Below the pieces are notes generated by a model that saw only the letters and a program-made list of their open reading frames with translations, was not told where the DNA came from and made no database searches. Positions 35,885 through 47,129 of a stretch of DNA of 64,000 bases are shown here, one piece after another. Both the position numbers and the translations under genes were made by a program. Every line of letters begins with the position of its first letter. Position 1 is the stretch's first letter. The DNA comes from Paragordius varius (Eukaryota > Nematomorpha). Where the stretch lies: assembly GCA_964247055.1 (NCBI GenBank), contig OZ176057.1, positions 5,890,001 through 5,954,000 on the forward strand, read 5' to 3'.

Positions 35885-36120
35885 AAATATACACATGTAA
35901 CGTTGACTAAATTTTTACCTTTGGGTTTTACCTTAAAATAAGTAATAACAAGTACTTTTGGAAAAATGTTTTTTATAAATTCCGGTTTATTAATATTATA
36001 TAAGTGGAAAATTTTGCCATGGTTTTTATACCTTTTATATTTTTAAATTATTAAATTTTAAAAAGGCTTCGGGTATCAACCACCCCAATTTACGAAGGAC
36101 TAAAATTAATGTGTTTTATC
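35885..36120. mobile_element. M3 MITE, right-end fragment
   Basis: It has CCTTTGGGTTTTACCTTAAA, TTTTGCCATGGTTTTTATAC and the end GGGTATCAACCACCCC then ACGAAGGACTAAAATTAATG. Confidence 0.65.
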
Positions 36121-36227
36121 TAAAAGTACGATTGTCTTTGAAAAAATATTTGCCTTTATGTTTTTAGGTTTTGTTTGAATAATTATTTTATCTACTGTAA
36201 AATTTCTATGAACCTCTGAGGAATTTA

Positions 36228-36455
36228 ATATTTGGATACAAAACATTCATTTTATTCCTTCGACTCTAATTGGGGTGGATAAATACCCTAGGTCTGTTGA
36301 AACTAAATAATTCAAAAAAATATGAATTGAAACCATGGCAAAAATTTGCACATTATAACAATACCGAAATATATGAAAAATTCTATTCAAAAATACTTGA
36401 TAATACTTATTTTAAGGTAAAATTTCAAGGTTAAATTTGGTTAACATGACATGGG
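36228..36455. mobile_element. M3 MITE, left-end fragment (inverted)
   Basis: CCTTCGACTCTAATTGGGG then TGGATAAATACCC, followed by TTGAAACCATGGCAAAAATT and CTTATTTTAAGGTAAAATTT. This is the M3 right half in reverse complement. Confidence 0.65.
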
Positions 36456-36824
36456 GCATTAGCATAATAAATATTAACGCAATCAATTCGATATCTTACT
36501 ATCGTTTAATTATTTATTAGAGGAAAAATTAAGGTTTAAAAAAGGATGGTTAAAAAATGTTTGTGTTTATATTTTATTTTCAAAATATCAAATTTTACTA
36601 ACGCTCTTATTATTTTAAAAAATTGTAATTTAGGGACACAGTGAAGAATATTGTTGCAAAGTTTAAAGTTTATATCAATTCTAATCATTAACATACTATT
36701 ACAACTAGTTTACATTCTCTTTATAATATTTTTTTATGTCAAATATTATTTGAAATAGGGATTATTTTCGTGAAAACGCCTCTCAAATTTTTTTCTTCAT
36801 TTTTGGGTGTCAATCTGGTTTAGG

Positions 36825-37045
36825 TAAATTATACGGACAAAACGTATAAATTAAAGACAAATATTTTATTTAAAGGACAAAACCATAATTTTTACATTTT
36901 ATTTCAATATAACTCATTGTTTTAAATGGCAAAGTTAAAATTGATATGTATATCGAACAATCAATTATATAATGTACAATAGTAGTATTATAATTTATAT
37001 AAGGAAATTTAAGGTTTTAATAATATGGTCACCAGTTTCTACTGT
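36825..37045. mobile_element. M1 MITE, diverged
   Basis: The left part is TAAATTATACGGACAAAACG. The right part ends GGTCACCAGTTTCTACTG. Confidence 0.5.
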
Positions 37046-37074
37046 AATTAATTTTTTTATTGGGGGAAAAAATA

Positions 37075-37160
37075 AAATAAATTTTACATGACTTGGTATT
37101 GAACTAATTATAAACTCTGACAGTCAAAATCGACACTGATCACTGGTTGGGTTTAACTCT
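37075..37160. repeat. inner edge of the mirror duplication (matches 24170-24240)
   Basis: GACTTGGTATTGAA and AAACTCTGACAG and AAAATCGACACTGAT are the reverse complement of 24170-24240. This marks the innermost homology I can see between the arms. Confidence 0.7.
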
Positions 37161-37254
37161 CATTGAAAACCACTGAATTAATTACAACAACAAACAGCAA
37201 AGATTTCAAATTTTACAGTTTTATATATTTTTCTAAAGGGATAATATATTTACA

Positions 37255-37532
37255 AACTGAAACTATACTGATAAAACGTAAAAATATAAAAAATAAATAT
37301 TTTTTCTACAAGAAAATTATACCTATAAATCTTTTTTAAATGTAACTCATTCTTTATGATAGGAAAGTGTGAAACAGATATAAATTTTAACACAATCAAT
37401 TCTATATTTTACAAATGTATTTTAATAGCTTATATAAGAAAATAAAGGTTAGAATTACGGCTGTCTTTTAGAAAAAAATATTTGTCTTTATATTTTTACA
37501 TGTTTTCGTATAATTTCCATTTTTACTCTAAG
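37255..37532. mobile_element. M1 MITE in the mirror arm
   Basis: The left end is ACTGAAACTATACTGATAAA and the right end TTTTCGTATAATTTCCATTT then TTACTC. It is the counterpart of 23820-24073. Confidence 0.65.
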
Positions 37533-37632
37533 TTAAAAAAATATTATGAGATATCCATTATGAGTAAGTAATACATTGCTAATTTTCATTAATATTTTTG
37601 CTGTCGTATAAATATGGTATCAGGGAATGTCT

Positions 37633-37911
37633 ACAGTTGAAATTATACGGACAAAGTTTAAAAATATAAAGCAAATATTTTTTTCTAAAGGACAACCATA
37701 CTTATTAAATGTTGATTTATTTCAATGTAACGCATTGTTTTAAATGGCAAAGTGTATAATAGAGATAAATAATTGAATTCTATATTTTGCAATTGTAACT
37801 AAATAGCTTATTTAGGAAACACATAGGTTTTAAAAGTATGGTTGTCTTTTAGTTAAAGATATTTGTCTTTATATTTTCACGTTTTGTCCGTCTAATTTTC
37901 AATTTTTACTG
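37633..37911. mobile_element. M1 MITE in the mirror arm
   Basis: It runs from CAGTTGAAATTATACGGACA to TTTCAATTTTTACTG. It is the counterpart of 23423-23705. Confidence 0.75.
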
Positions 37912-38379
37912 TAATAAGGATCCAGCAAGGTATATTTTTGCTTATACTATAATTCAAGTGAATTATTTTAAATAAATTTATTAAATATCAACTACAACAA
38001 GACGAAGAAGTATAATACGTAACATAATAAGGTCTAATTTTCATAACAGATCTTTCAATCTTAATCCATTCTTGAGTCCGAGAATCAAACCAAGTAAGTC
38101 CAATATTCCAGCGCCCATTCAGATTACATTTCTGGCAATGAGAATACCACCAACCTCCTGAATAATATTTTGCACAATCAACTGAACTAGCATCTTGATC
38201 GCTGAGAATAAAAAAGTTGGTAAAAAAGTACAGTAAAATTTTAATTATGCAGCGGAAAGTATACAAAGCATTACATAAAAAATAAATTTATATGGATAAA
38301 TTATTTTAAAAAGACCATATTTTTAAACCCTTTGATGGTGGAGGATTAGATAAAAATTGGTAATCTCAAATATACAGCA

Positions 38380-39024
38380 AATTTATAATTATACGGACAG
38401 TAAAAATAAGACAACTATATTTTTTAAATAAATTGCTGTGCTTTTTTTACTTAATTCTTATGCGAAATAGTAAGTTGATTGGTAACATAATTAATTATGT
38501 TTATTTAAACTATTAATAAATTCATAGACAATGTTGAAAAAGGATGGTTGTCTTTTAAAAAAAAAATTGTCTTTATATTCTTACGTTTTGTCAGGGTAAG
38601 TTTAATTCTAACTGTATATCAAACATTTAATTATCACAAAACATTTAATATACGGTAATGAAATTATATGGATAAATATCATCTTAAAAAGACCATATTT
38701 TTAAACCTTGATGGAGAGATATTTAAATTAGTAACACTCTGGAAATATATTTAATCATTGTAAAAATAAAACAAGAATCAAAAATATACAGGAAAAATTG
38801 TAAATATACGGGCAAAATTTAAAAATATAAAAACATTTTTTTCAGCAGACAATCATGCTTTTTTAAACCTTAATTTATTTTGTAAAAAACATTTTATTAC
38901 AATCGTACAATACATAATTGATTGTGTTAGGAAATTTCAATTTCTATATTATACTTTGTAGTTTAAAACAATTATATTTACAATCAAGATTTAAAAAGTA
39001 TGGTTGTTTTTTTTGAAAAAAATT
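38380..39024. mobile_element. degenerate M1 copies beside the foldback element
   Basis: Partial M1 blocks occur (ATTATACGGACAG near 38390, GTCTTTATATTCTTACG near 38570, CGGGCAAAATTTAAAAATAT near 38808, GATTTAAAAAGTATGGTTGT near 38987). The last copy is interrupted by the foldback element at about 39025. Confidence 0.5.
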
Positions 39025-39429
39025 TATCAAATGCGTAAAATACTGACCCACGAAATAATTTCGTAGTACACATATGAAAGAGGATTGACGTGAGAATTAA
39101 CATAGGCTTTAATTTGATGGATATTTTGTAATGTTGAATTTTGAGAATATTATAGCAATTTATGTTAACATTTGTAATATTGTTGTTACGTATTTAGATG
39201 CGGAATTTTATGGTTTTTTATCTTTGATAAATTAATAAATAGTAAAATACGTATTTTCAGATTGTTGATGTTTCCTAAATTTAATAATATATATTTTTCA
39301 ACATGCTATAGTTGTTATTACTAATAAAAAAAACAGGTAAATATATATTTGTAAAAATTTAAGTAAATTTTAGATTTTTGTCTTTTATGTTTTGCATTGT
39401 TAATTATTAATAATTTTTAAGTATTTCAG

Positions 39430-40450
39430 ACATTTTAATCAAGTAAAAATTGCGGTTATTAACAAATTTAGTAAAAATTTAGTTTTTTTTAGTTTTTTAG
39501 GTTTTGCATTGTTAATTGTAATTAACTACTACATATTTTGGACATTTTATACAGGTAAAAATTGCGGTTTTTAACAAATTTAGTAAAAATTTAGTTTTTT
39601 TGTTTTTTTAGGTTTTGCATTGTTAATTGAAATTAACTACTACATATTTTGGACATTTTAATAATTACAGGTAAAAATTGCGGTTTTTAACAAATTTAGT
39701 TAAAATTTAGTTTTTTTTGTTTTTTTAGGTTTTGCATTGTTAATTGTAATTAACTACTACATATTTTGGACATTTTAATAATTACAGGTAAAAATTGCGG
39801 TTTTTAACAGATTTAGTAAAAATTTAGTTTTTTTTGTTTTTTTAGGTTTTGCATTGTTAATTGTAATTAACTACTACATATTTTGGACATTTTAATAATT
39901 ACAGGTAATTGCGGTTTTTAACAAATTTAGTAAAAATTCAATTTTTTTGTTTTATAGGATTTTTTTTGTTAATTGTAATTAATTAATTTTGGACATTTTA
40001 ATTAATAAAGGTAAAAAATGAGGTTGTTTTTGTATTTAGTAAAAATTTAATTTTTTCTTGTTTTTTTATTTAATATTGTTAATTATAATTAATTACTACA
40101 TATTTAATAATTTAAATAAATACAGGTGAAAATGGCGGTTTTTAACAAATTTTAATTGTAACATTTTTTGTATTTTGTATCATTGTTATTTAATTAATTA
40201 CTAAATATTTTATACATTTAAAAAAATGGTGTAAATTGCGGTTTTTAATAAATTTGTAAAATTTTATTTTTTGTTCAACCTTGCTTATTTATTTATCACT
40301 ATATATTTGTGATACATTGATATATACAGGTAAAAATTTTTATGACTTGCGGTTTTTTGAATTTTTTAAAATATTTTTTTGGTTTTACTTTGATAATTTA
40401 TATAATTAATATAGTTAACATATCTGAGTAGGTAAAAATGCATGTTACGG
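39430..40450 (+). repeat. tandem array inside the left foldback arm
   Basis: GGTAAAAATTGCGGTTTT-type cores recur near 39444, 39556, 39670, 39786, 39904, 40010, 40126, 40231, 40330 and 40432. The central units at 39540-39960 are nearly identical; the inner ones are increasingly diverged. Between cores come TTAGGTTTTGCATTGTTAAT and CTACATATTTTGGACATTTT. Confidence 0.85.
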
Positions 40451-41799
40451 TTTTATGTTTGCCATTTTATTTTCCAAATCAACTATTTATATTTTAACAA
40501 ACACCTTATGTCACCAAAGATTGAAAATAAGATCAAGATATATAAAACATCTTTGAAAGTATCTGAATATCGCCAAATATAAAAAAATTTATTTAAATTA
40601 TAAATGTATAATTATGCAAAATATTCATATTATGTTTGAAATTAACATTCTTCTTATTGAAATTAATACAGGTAATTTGTTTATATAAATGTGTACGATG
40701 CGGTGTACGTTCATGATGATCATATAGATTGAAGAATAGTATAAGATGCAATAATTAAATGCAGATAATCCTGAAAATTTTAATAACCATCATTTTTTTA
40801 GGTAGATTCTATCAACTAAAATATAAGATAATTAATATATTAGAAAATTGATACCTGGATTCTAGAAGTATTTTCAACATATTTAAATATTGGGGGAAAC
40901 ATTCATAGTTTGACAGGAAACTCAAAAGGTTGACTTGGCTTTTTAACAACTAAATTTGCAAAAAAATATTTTCTTCATGATAAAAAATTCAAAAATGATA
41001 CTTTATGTTTTTTCGTTCTACCATCCTAAACTATAAATATGAAAAGGCTTATATGATTTCACCATACCAATGACGTCAAATAGAAAATAGAAACAAATAA
41101 TTTTTTTCAAAAGCTTGGAGCACTCCAAAAACTAAGCAGGCAACACTTACATTGTTTGCTTTGGTGAAGAATAATTTTTTATATTTATAGTTTAGGATGG
41201 TAGAACGAAAAAAACATATAGTATCATTTTTGAATTTTTTATCATGAAGAAAATATTTTTTTGCAAATTTAGTTGTTAAAAAGCCAAGTCAACCTTTTGA
41301 GTTCCCTGTCAAACTATGAATGTTTCCCCCAATATTTAAATATGTTGAAAATACTTCTAGAATCCAGGTATAAATTTTCTAATATATTAATTATCTTATA
41401 TTTTAGTTGATAGAATCTACCTAAAAAATGATGGTGATTAAAATTTTCAGGATTATCTGCATTTAATTATTGCATCTTATACTATTCTTCAAATAGGATC
41501 ATCATGAACGCACATCGCATCGTATATCAATAGTGGAAACAAATTACCTGTATTACATTAAGAAGAATGCTAATTTTAAACATAATATGAATATTTTTTA
41601 TAATTATACATTTATAATTTAAATAAATTTATTTATATTTGGCGATATTCAGATACATTAAAAGATGTCTTATTTTCAATCTTTGGTGACATAAGGTGTT
41701 TATTAAAATATAAATAGTTGATTTGGAAAATAAAATGGCAAACATAAAACCGTAACATGCATTTTTACCTACTCAGATATGTTAAATATATTAATTATA

Positions 41800-42430
41800 T
41801 AAATTATCAAAGTAAAACCAAAAAAACATTTTAAAAAATTCAAAAAACCGCAAGTCATAGTAATTTTTACCTGTATATATCAATGTATCACAAATATATA
41901 GTGATAAATAAATAAGCAAGGTTGAACAAAAAATTAAATTTTACTAATTTATTAAAAACCGCAATTTACACCATTTTTTTAAATGTCCAAAATATTTAGT
42001 AATTAATTTAATAACAATGATACAAAATACAAAAAATGTTACATTTAAAATTTGTTAAAAACCGCAATTTTTACCTGTAATTATTAAAATGTCCAAAACA
42101 TGTAGTAGTTAATTACAATTAACAATGCAAAACCTAAAAAAACAAAAAAACTAAATTTTTACTAAATTTGTTGAAAACCGCAATTTTTACCTGTAATTAT
42201 TAAAATGTCCAAAATATATAGTAGTTAATTACAATTAACAATGCAAAACCTAAAAAAACAAAAAAAAACTAAATTTTTACTAAATTTGTTAAAAACCGCA
42301 ATTTTTACCTGTAATTATTAAAATGTCCAAAATATGTAGTAGTTAATTACAATTAACAATGCAAAACCTAAAAAACTAAAAAAAATTAAATTTTTACCAA
42401 ATTTGTTAAAAACCGCAAAATGTCTGAAAT
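41800..42430 (-). repeat. tandem array inside the right foldback arm
   Basis: AAAACCGCAATTTTTACC cores recur in the reverse orientation, near 42410, 42295, 42175, 42060, 41950 and 41850. There are fewer units than in the left arm. Confidence 0.8.
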
Positions 42431-43789
42431 ACTTAAAAATTATTAATAATTAACAATGCAAAACATAAAAGACAAAAATCTAAAATCCAATTTTCACAAA
42501 TATATATTGTTTTTTTATTAGTAATAACAACTATAGCATGTTGAAAAATATATATTATTAAATTTAGGAAACATAAAAAATCTTAAAATACGTATTTTAC
42601 TATTTATTAATTTATCAAAGATAGAAACCCATAAAATTCCGCATCTAAATACGTAACAACAATATTACAAATGTTAACATAAATTGCTATAATATTCTCA
42701 AAATTTAACATTACAAAATATCCATCAAATTAAAGCCTATGTTAATTCTCACGTCAATCCTCTTTCATATGTGTACTACGAAATAATTTCGTGGGGTATT
42801 TTACGCATTGATAAACCATTTATGTTATTTGGCAGGCAATAAAATTACTTAACATACATTAAAATGCATACTGTAATTTCAATTTTTACTGTAATTTACT
42901 TGTTTCTCTTTTACATTCGTGAACTACATCATTTTAATTTTTACTGTTAACACATACTAATAAACCGACTCTAAAAGAGTATGTTTTTGTCAAAAAAACT
43001 TTTCCACGCTAATAAATACGTATTTTAAACTTTCCTTTAATAACCTTCTTTGAACTAACCTTTTCCCCCAAAAAAACTCAATTGAATTAATATTTGTAGA
43101 TTAATATTTTATTGTTTACCGATCTATCGTGCTAAATCGAAATCCGTTGTGATTTTCCATCAAACAATCCGAAACATAAATGATATCGCTATCATTTCTA
43201 ATTTTTGGATGATGCTTTTGTAGACTTGGGCTAGAAATGTTTTTATAACGTTAGAATGACTGTCCCGTTTCATTATATTATTGCTTTCTACATTATTTTC
43301 CGCTTATGTATGGCGCAGCAGAGGAATTTATATTTTTGTCAAATTTTGTTGTGACATTTTTATCAAACAAGTAATTATTTATATCTATTTTGGAAGTTAT
43401 TTCAGACAATTATTATTGGATTTCTGGTGTAGAAAGGCTGTTAAATGTAATGGATAACCTTGATACTCTGAGCCAATTTTAAAATCCATGTATTCAGCTC
43501 TTAGGTGTGATGATAAGTTATTCCACATATCTATCCTTAACAAATAATATTTTTTCTTGCTAATGACTTCTTTTTGTTGTGTTTGAGAAAACCCTTGCTT
43601 GATGAATCTTTTAGATTGTTGACAATGTTTGTTCTCTTCCCAAGCGTTTTTCAGGCGAAATCAATTCATTGGCTTGATCGCGTGTTATTTGATGTATTAT
43701 GTCATTGCCTAACCAAAAGTCACCTGAAATTTAAGAAAAAAAAGCTGCAATGAAATACCCACGACACCTAAATCAAAAATAAAATATAC

Positions 43790-44036
43790 AGCAAAATTGA
43801 ATTATACAGACAAAAAATAATTACATAAAGACAAATATATTTTCCAATTACAACCATACTTAACTATTCATATATAAATAATAATATAACAATTAAAACG
43901 TATATGAATGATTGTGTTACCAACAATATACATCTCTATTTCTAATTTGCATTTTAAAACAATGAGTTAGTTATTATATGTAAAAGTATGATTTAAAAAA
44001 AATCTTTTTTTGTCTGTATAATTCCAATTTTTACGG
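43790..44036. mobile_element. M1 MITE in the mirror FReD arm
   Basis: The left end is CAGCAAAATTGAATTATACA and the right end TCTGTATAATTCCAATTTTT then ACGG. It is the counterpart of 21321-21606. Confidence 0.7.
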
Positions 44037-44344
44037 TATACTCATTATAGATTACCATTTAAAATTGAGAATTTAGAAAAAATATGGGAGATACCACTCA
44101 AATTTCCAAAACCATTTTTATAATCCTTCCATGTTCGTGTAAAATTAGTGTACCCTTTTGTTCTACGTTGAATGACAGTCCAACCGCCCATCTTTGGTAT
44201 TGTAATTTCGGGTTCAAAATTTTTGTCCTTTCTCGTCTCCTTGAAATTATCCTGCCTTTTTAGGGAATTCCAAATTGTATCTGTATCGTGTATGTCTTGC
44301 ATATCGCAATAAACCTATGTTTACGATGTAATTAAGAAAAATAT

Positions 44345-44712
44345 ATCATTGACAATTCAAATTCACCCTTGAACAATTTAAATTAATCCTTGAACTCAAA
44401 TTAACCCTTGAACAATTCAAATTCACCCTTTAACAATTCAATTTACCCTAAATATAAATTATGTGTTTTTTTTGGACTTATAAAACTCATTATTAATAAG
44501 AAATATATTCTAATAGCATAGTTTATTATTTTTTCAGTATTATGTTAGTTTTAATAATTTCTTTAATTCATAAAAAAATATAGGTAATTTTTAATGGTAA
44601 AAACACATAAATTATTTTAGGGTGAATTCGAATTTTTCAAGGATGAATTTGAATTGTTGGAGGGTAAATTTGAATTTTTTGAAGGGTGAATTTGAACTGT
44701 AAATGGTATATA
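44345..44712. mobile_element. M2 MITE in the mirror FReD arm
   Basis: The left end has repeated AATTCACCCTTGAACAAT units (three or four), and the right end GGGTGAATTTGAACTG then TAAATGGTATAT. It occupies the same intron as 20741-21016 but carries more end units. Confidence 0.8.
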
Positions 44713-45329
44713 ATGAAACAAACGTATTAATAATATTGGAAAAATTACAACACGACTATAATTAACAATTGATAAGTATATATATGTGTTATTCATATTA
44801 ACCAGTTTAAATGTAAATAAAAATACTTTTATCGATTGATGTTAAAATATTTTCATTATTAAACTTAAATAGTTTGATTCACTATAAATTATATTTTGTT
44901 GTTTAAAATACGTATAATTTACAGTTTAATTATTTTAGATATAAACGATTAAAAAATTTTGAATTATTTATATCAAACATATCATTCAATATCAATCCAA
45001 GATATTTGACAATAAAACATTGAAATTATGCTATATTATTATAAATTCTATTACTTGAACAAAATATGACTGTATTGTGTCTGTTGAATTTCTATATTTA
45101 GTATCAGCTGATACGGCAGAAGGATTAATTAAATAAAGACCAGATTTATATTCAGCAATCTTATAATTCCAATCCATTGTACAATCGGAGAAAATATATA
45201 TATATAGGTTACATATTTTATATGCATTTTATTGTAAAACTAAGTCCTGATTACAGCTCAGTAATTGTTTAAAGTCAACCCGTTAAATGCTGTATATTTA
45301 AAATAGCACTTCTATGCTAATATTTATAT

Positions 45330-45925
45330 CAGAAGCCACGCGTCGCTATGAGGTTAGATGAAAAACGATGATATTTAAAGGTTTTTGTGTATATCAAGAG
45401 GAAAACTAAAAAATACAAATATTTTTAGGTTCGCGAACATAAACTTAGAGTATAATCAAATAGGTGTGCTCTCGCCTATAAAAGACAAATGTAAACCATT
45501 TTCAAAATTTAATGATTATATTCTTTGGAAAATTGTTTAAAAAGCTAATATTTGATCACAATACCTCTTTGTTCAGCGGGTAAGATTAAACTTAGGGGCT
45601 GATTTCAAAAAACGCTATCACTCTCAACGCAATTTTGAAATATCAAAAACATGATCAATATATTAGAGGCCTAAACAATATCCGAAAAATTGGTTTCAAA
45701 ATATTAACTTAAACACTTTTTGGAACTGATGGAAAAATTCAAAAAAATCGTTTATTCGCCTTGGTGCAATTACGAAAATAAAAAAGTTAATGATTTATTC
45801 TAAATAGGGCCTACACATTTTGTTGAGATTGCTTTATTAATAATTTTTTAAAACCCCTATTTTTTCACGGGGGCTAAACTTTAATTTTACAGTAAATGAA
45901 ATTATACGGACAAAACGTATAAATT
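45330..45925. repeat. outer edge of the mirror FReD arm, S190-like
   Basis: It is the reverse complement of 19246-19600. The homology ends inside the left end of an M1 MITE (45888-45925, CAGTAAATGAAATTATACGG). Confidence 0.75.
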
Positions 45926-46160
45926 TTTATGAAATATTTCTTTATGGCATTTATCATTTTGTGAGTGTTAATTAATTTTAAAACAATTATTGATGAAGTG
46001 AATTTGAAATGTGTAAGGGTAGAATGAAATATTTTGAGGATTATATTTTAAATATTAAGGGATGAGTTTGAGGTGTAGTAAATTTAACTTAAGGAATGTT
46101 TGTTTAACACTTTAACTATATAAAAAAAATTAGAAACAATTTAAAGATTAAAAATTTACC

Positions 46161-47126
46161 AATAGCTTCGCATACACAGACCCAAGTTGTTGATTGTTCA
46201 TATTAGACCGGGAAATGTTTGTTCCTTTACGGTTTAAATTATTGAAAAAACTTTTCATTGGACAAAATCTACTCTACTCATATGAGTTGAAAAAAATGAC
46301 GCTTTTGAGATACATGGTTGACAGAATGCTGAATATGCTTGGGGAGGTTTGAGTTTTTTGACTTGTAAAATATATTTTGGCCTTTGTCTTTATAAAAAGA
46401 ATTTTTATATAATTGATTCACAGAAGACGGTAACATATGAGGTGATAAAAGAGGTGGTCGGTTATTAAAAATATTCTTCTTATTAGTATTGACCGTTTCT
46501 AAAGGATTGATTGTTTTTATTATTAACTGTTGTTTGAGATTTTGCAAGCTGATCTACACGATGATTGTGATTTAGGAAACGAAAAACTGGCACGTTTTTC
46601 ATGCAAGAAGGGGTCCAATATGTTTTGTGTGGTGGATGTGTGTCAGAATTATCAAGAAAGCCATCTCGGATATTTTTGGTAAGTTGTGTCTCATTGGGCA
46701 AAATTTGTTTGTCGGGAAAATGATTAGATTATCCGTAAGATTATGGATTCGTGATTAATCAACAGTTTGAAGTCTTGGATCTATAATAGGCGGTGGTTTA
46801 TGGTCTAATGATTGTTGCATTTTTTCATTGGGATGTCTCGTTCTTGGAAGATTTGATCGGGTTTTTGGCTTTTTTGACTAGATCGTCGCCCCTGTTTTTG
46901 ACTGGCTGATGTAGCTTTACATTATATCTTTTAAAAGAAGAACCTTTTGTATTATAAATTGGCGTGTGCACAATGAAAGGAGTGGTATATTGAGAGTTGC
47001 AATGTACATATAAAGGACAAAATACAAAAAAACAAAAGTATAGAATGACATAGGAAACGTTACAGAAAATATAATAAACACAAATGTATTGTAATCCGCT
47101 TTTGTAACACAAAATATTTTATCCAT
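46161..47126 (-). pseudogene. signal-peptide exon of the minus-strand FReD copy, frame-broken
   Basis: Reading leftward from 47126, the exon starts with a long hydrophobic leader (YVILYFCFFVFCPLYVHC). It continues as a polar chain (KSSKNETSQK, then KPPPIIDPRLQTVD, NETQLTKNIRDGFLDNSD, NNRPPLLSPHMLPSS, NRKGTNISRSNMNNQQLG). The protein-like sequence changes frame at least three times. It ends VYAKLL directly before a good donor (GTAAATTTTT at 46160). Its length (about 960 nt), position relative to the fibrinogen exons and closing motif match the plus-strand exon 9917-10867. No domain was recognised. Linking it to the FReD gene is inference. Confidence 0.5.
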
Positions 47127-47129
47127 AAA

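Larger units (their letters stand above)
39025..42818. mobile_element. 3.8-kb foldback (FB-like) element with tandem repeats in its arms
   Basis: Two long inverted arms (about 39025-41042 and 41176-42818) face each other across a unique centre of about 133 bp. The tips read TTTATCAAATGCGTAAAATA on the left and its complement on the right, followed inside by the palindrome ACGAAATAATTTCGT. Each arm contains a degenerate tandem array (unit about 105-118 bp, core GGTAAAAATTGCGGTTTT). The left arm has about three more units than the right, which accounts for its extra length. No protein is encoded. The design is that of Drosophila-type Foldback elements. A clear target duplication was not seen. 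The plus-strand FReD arm lacks it, so it inserted after the mirror duplication. Confidence 0.8.
37988..45185 (-). pseudogene. mirror copy of the FReD gene, fibrinogen-domain exons (minus strand)
   Basis: Reading leftward: exon about 45185-45053 ([20 protein letters not shown]), exon 44314-44095 (VYCDMQDIHDTDTIW...[27 protein letters not shown], open with correct phases), exon 43723-43120 (FWLGN exon, about 604 nt, several frame breaks) and exon 38201-37988 ([22 protein letters not shown] to a stop). It is the reverse-complement paralogue of 20260-23344. The first acceptor reads TCCG instead of CCAG, the third exon no longer keeps frame, and the coiled-coil exons are missing between 45185 and 46161. 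A 3.8-kb foldback element lies in the last intron. AATAAA after the stop is retained. I call it a pseudogene, although exon 44095-44314 is better preserved than its plus-strand twin. Confidence 0.8.

Noticed and set aside
39430-40450. Regular repeats with conserved cores that might suggest a CRISPR array
   Set aside because: The spaces between cores are themselves repeated, the units are inverted in the other arm, and the context is eukaryotic. It is a tandem array in a foldback element.
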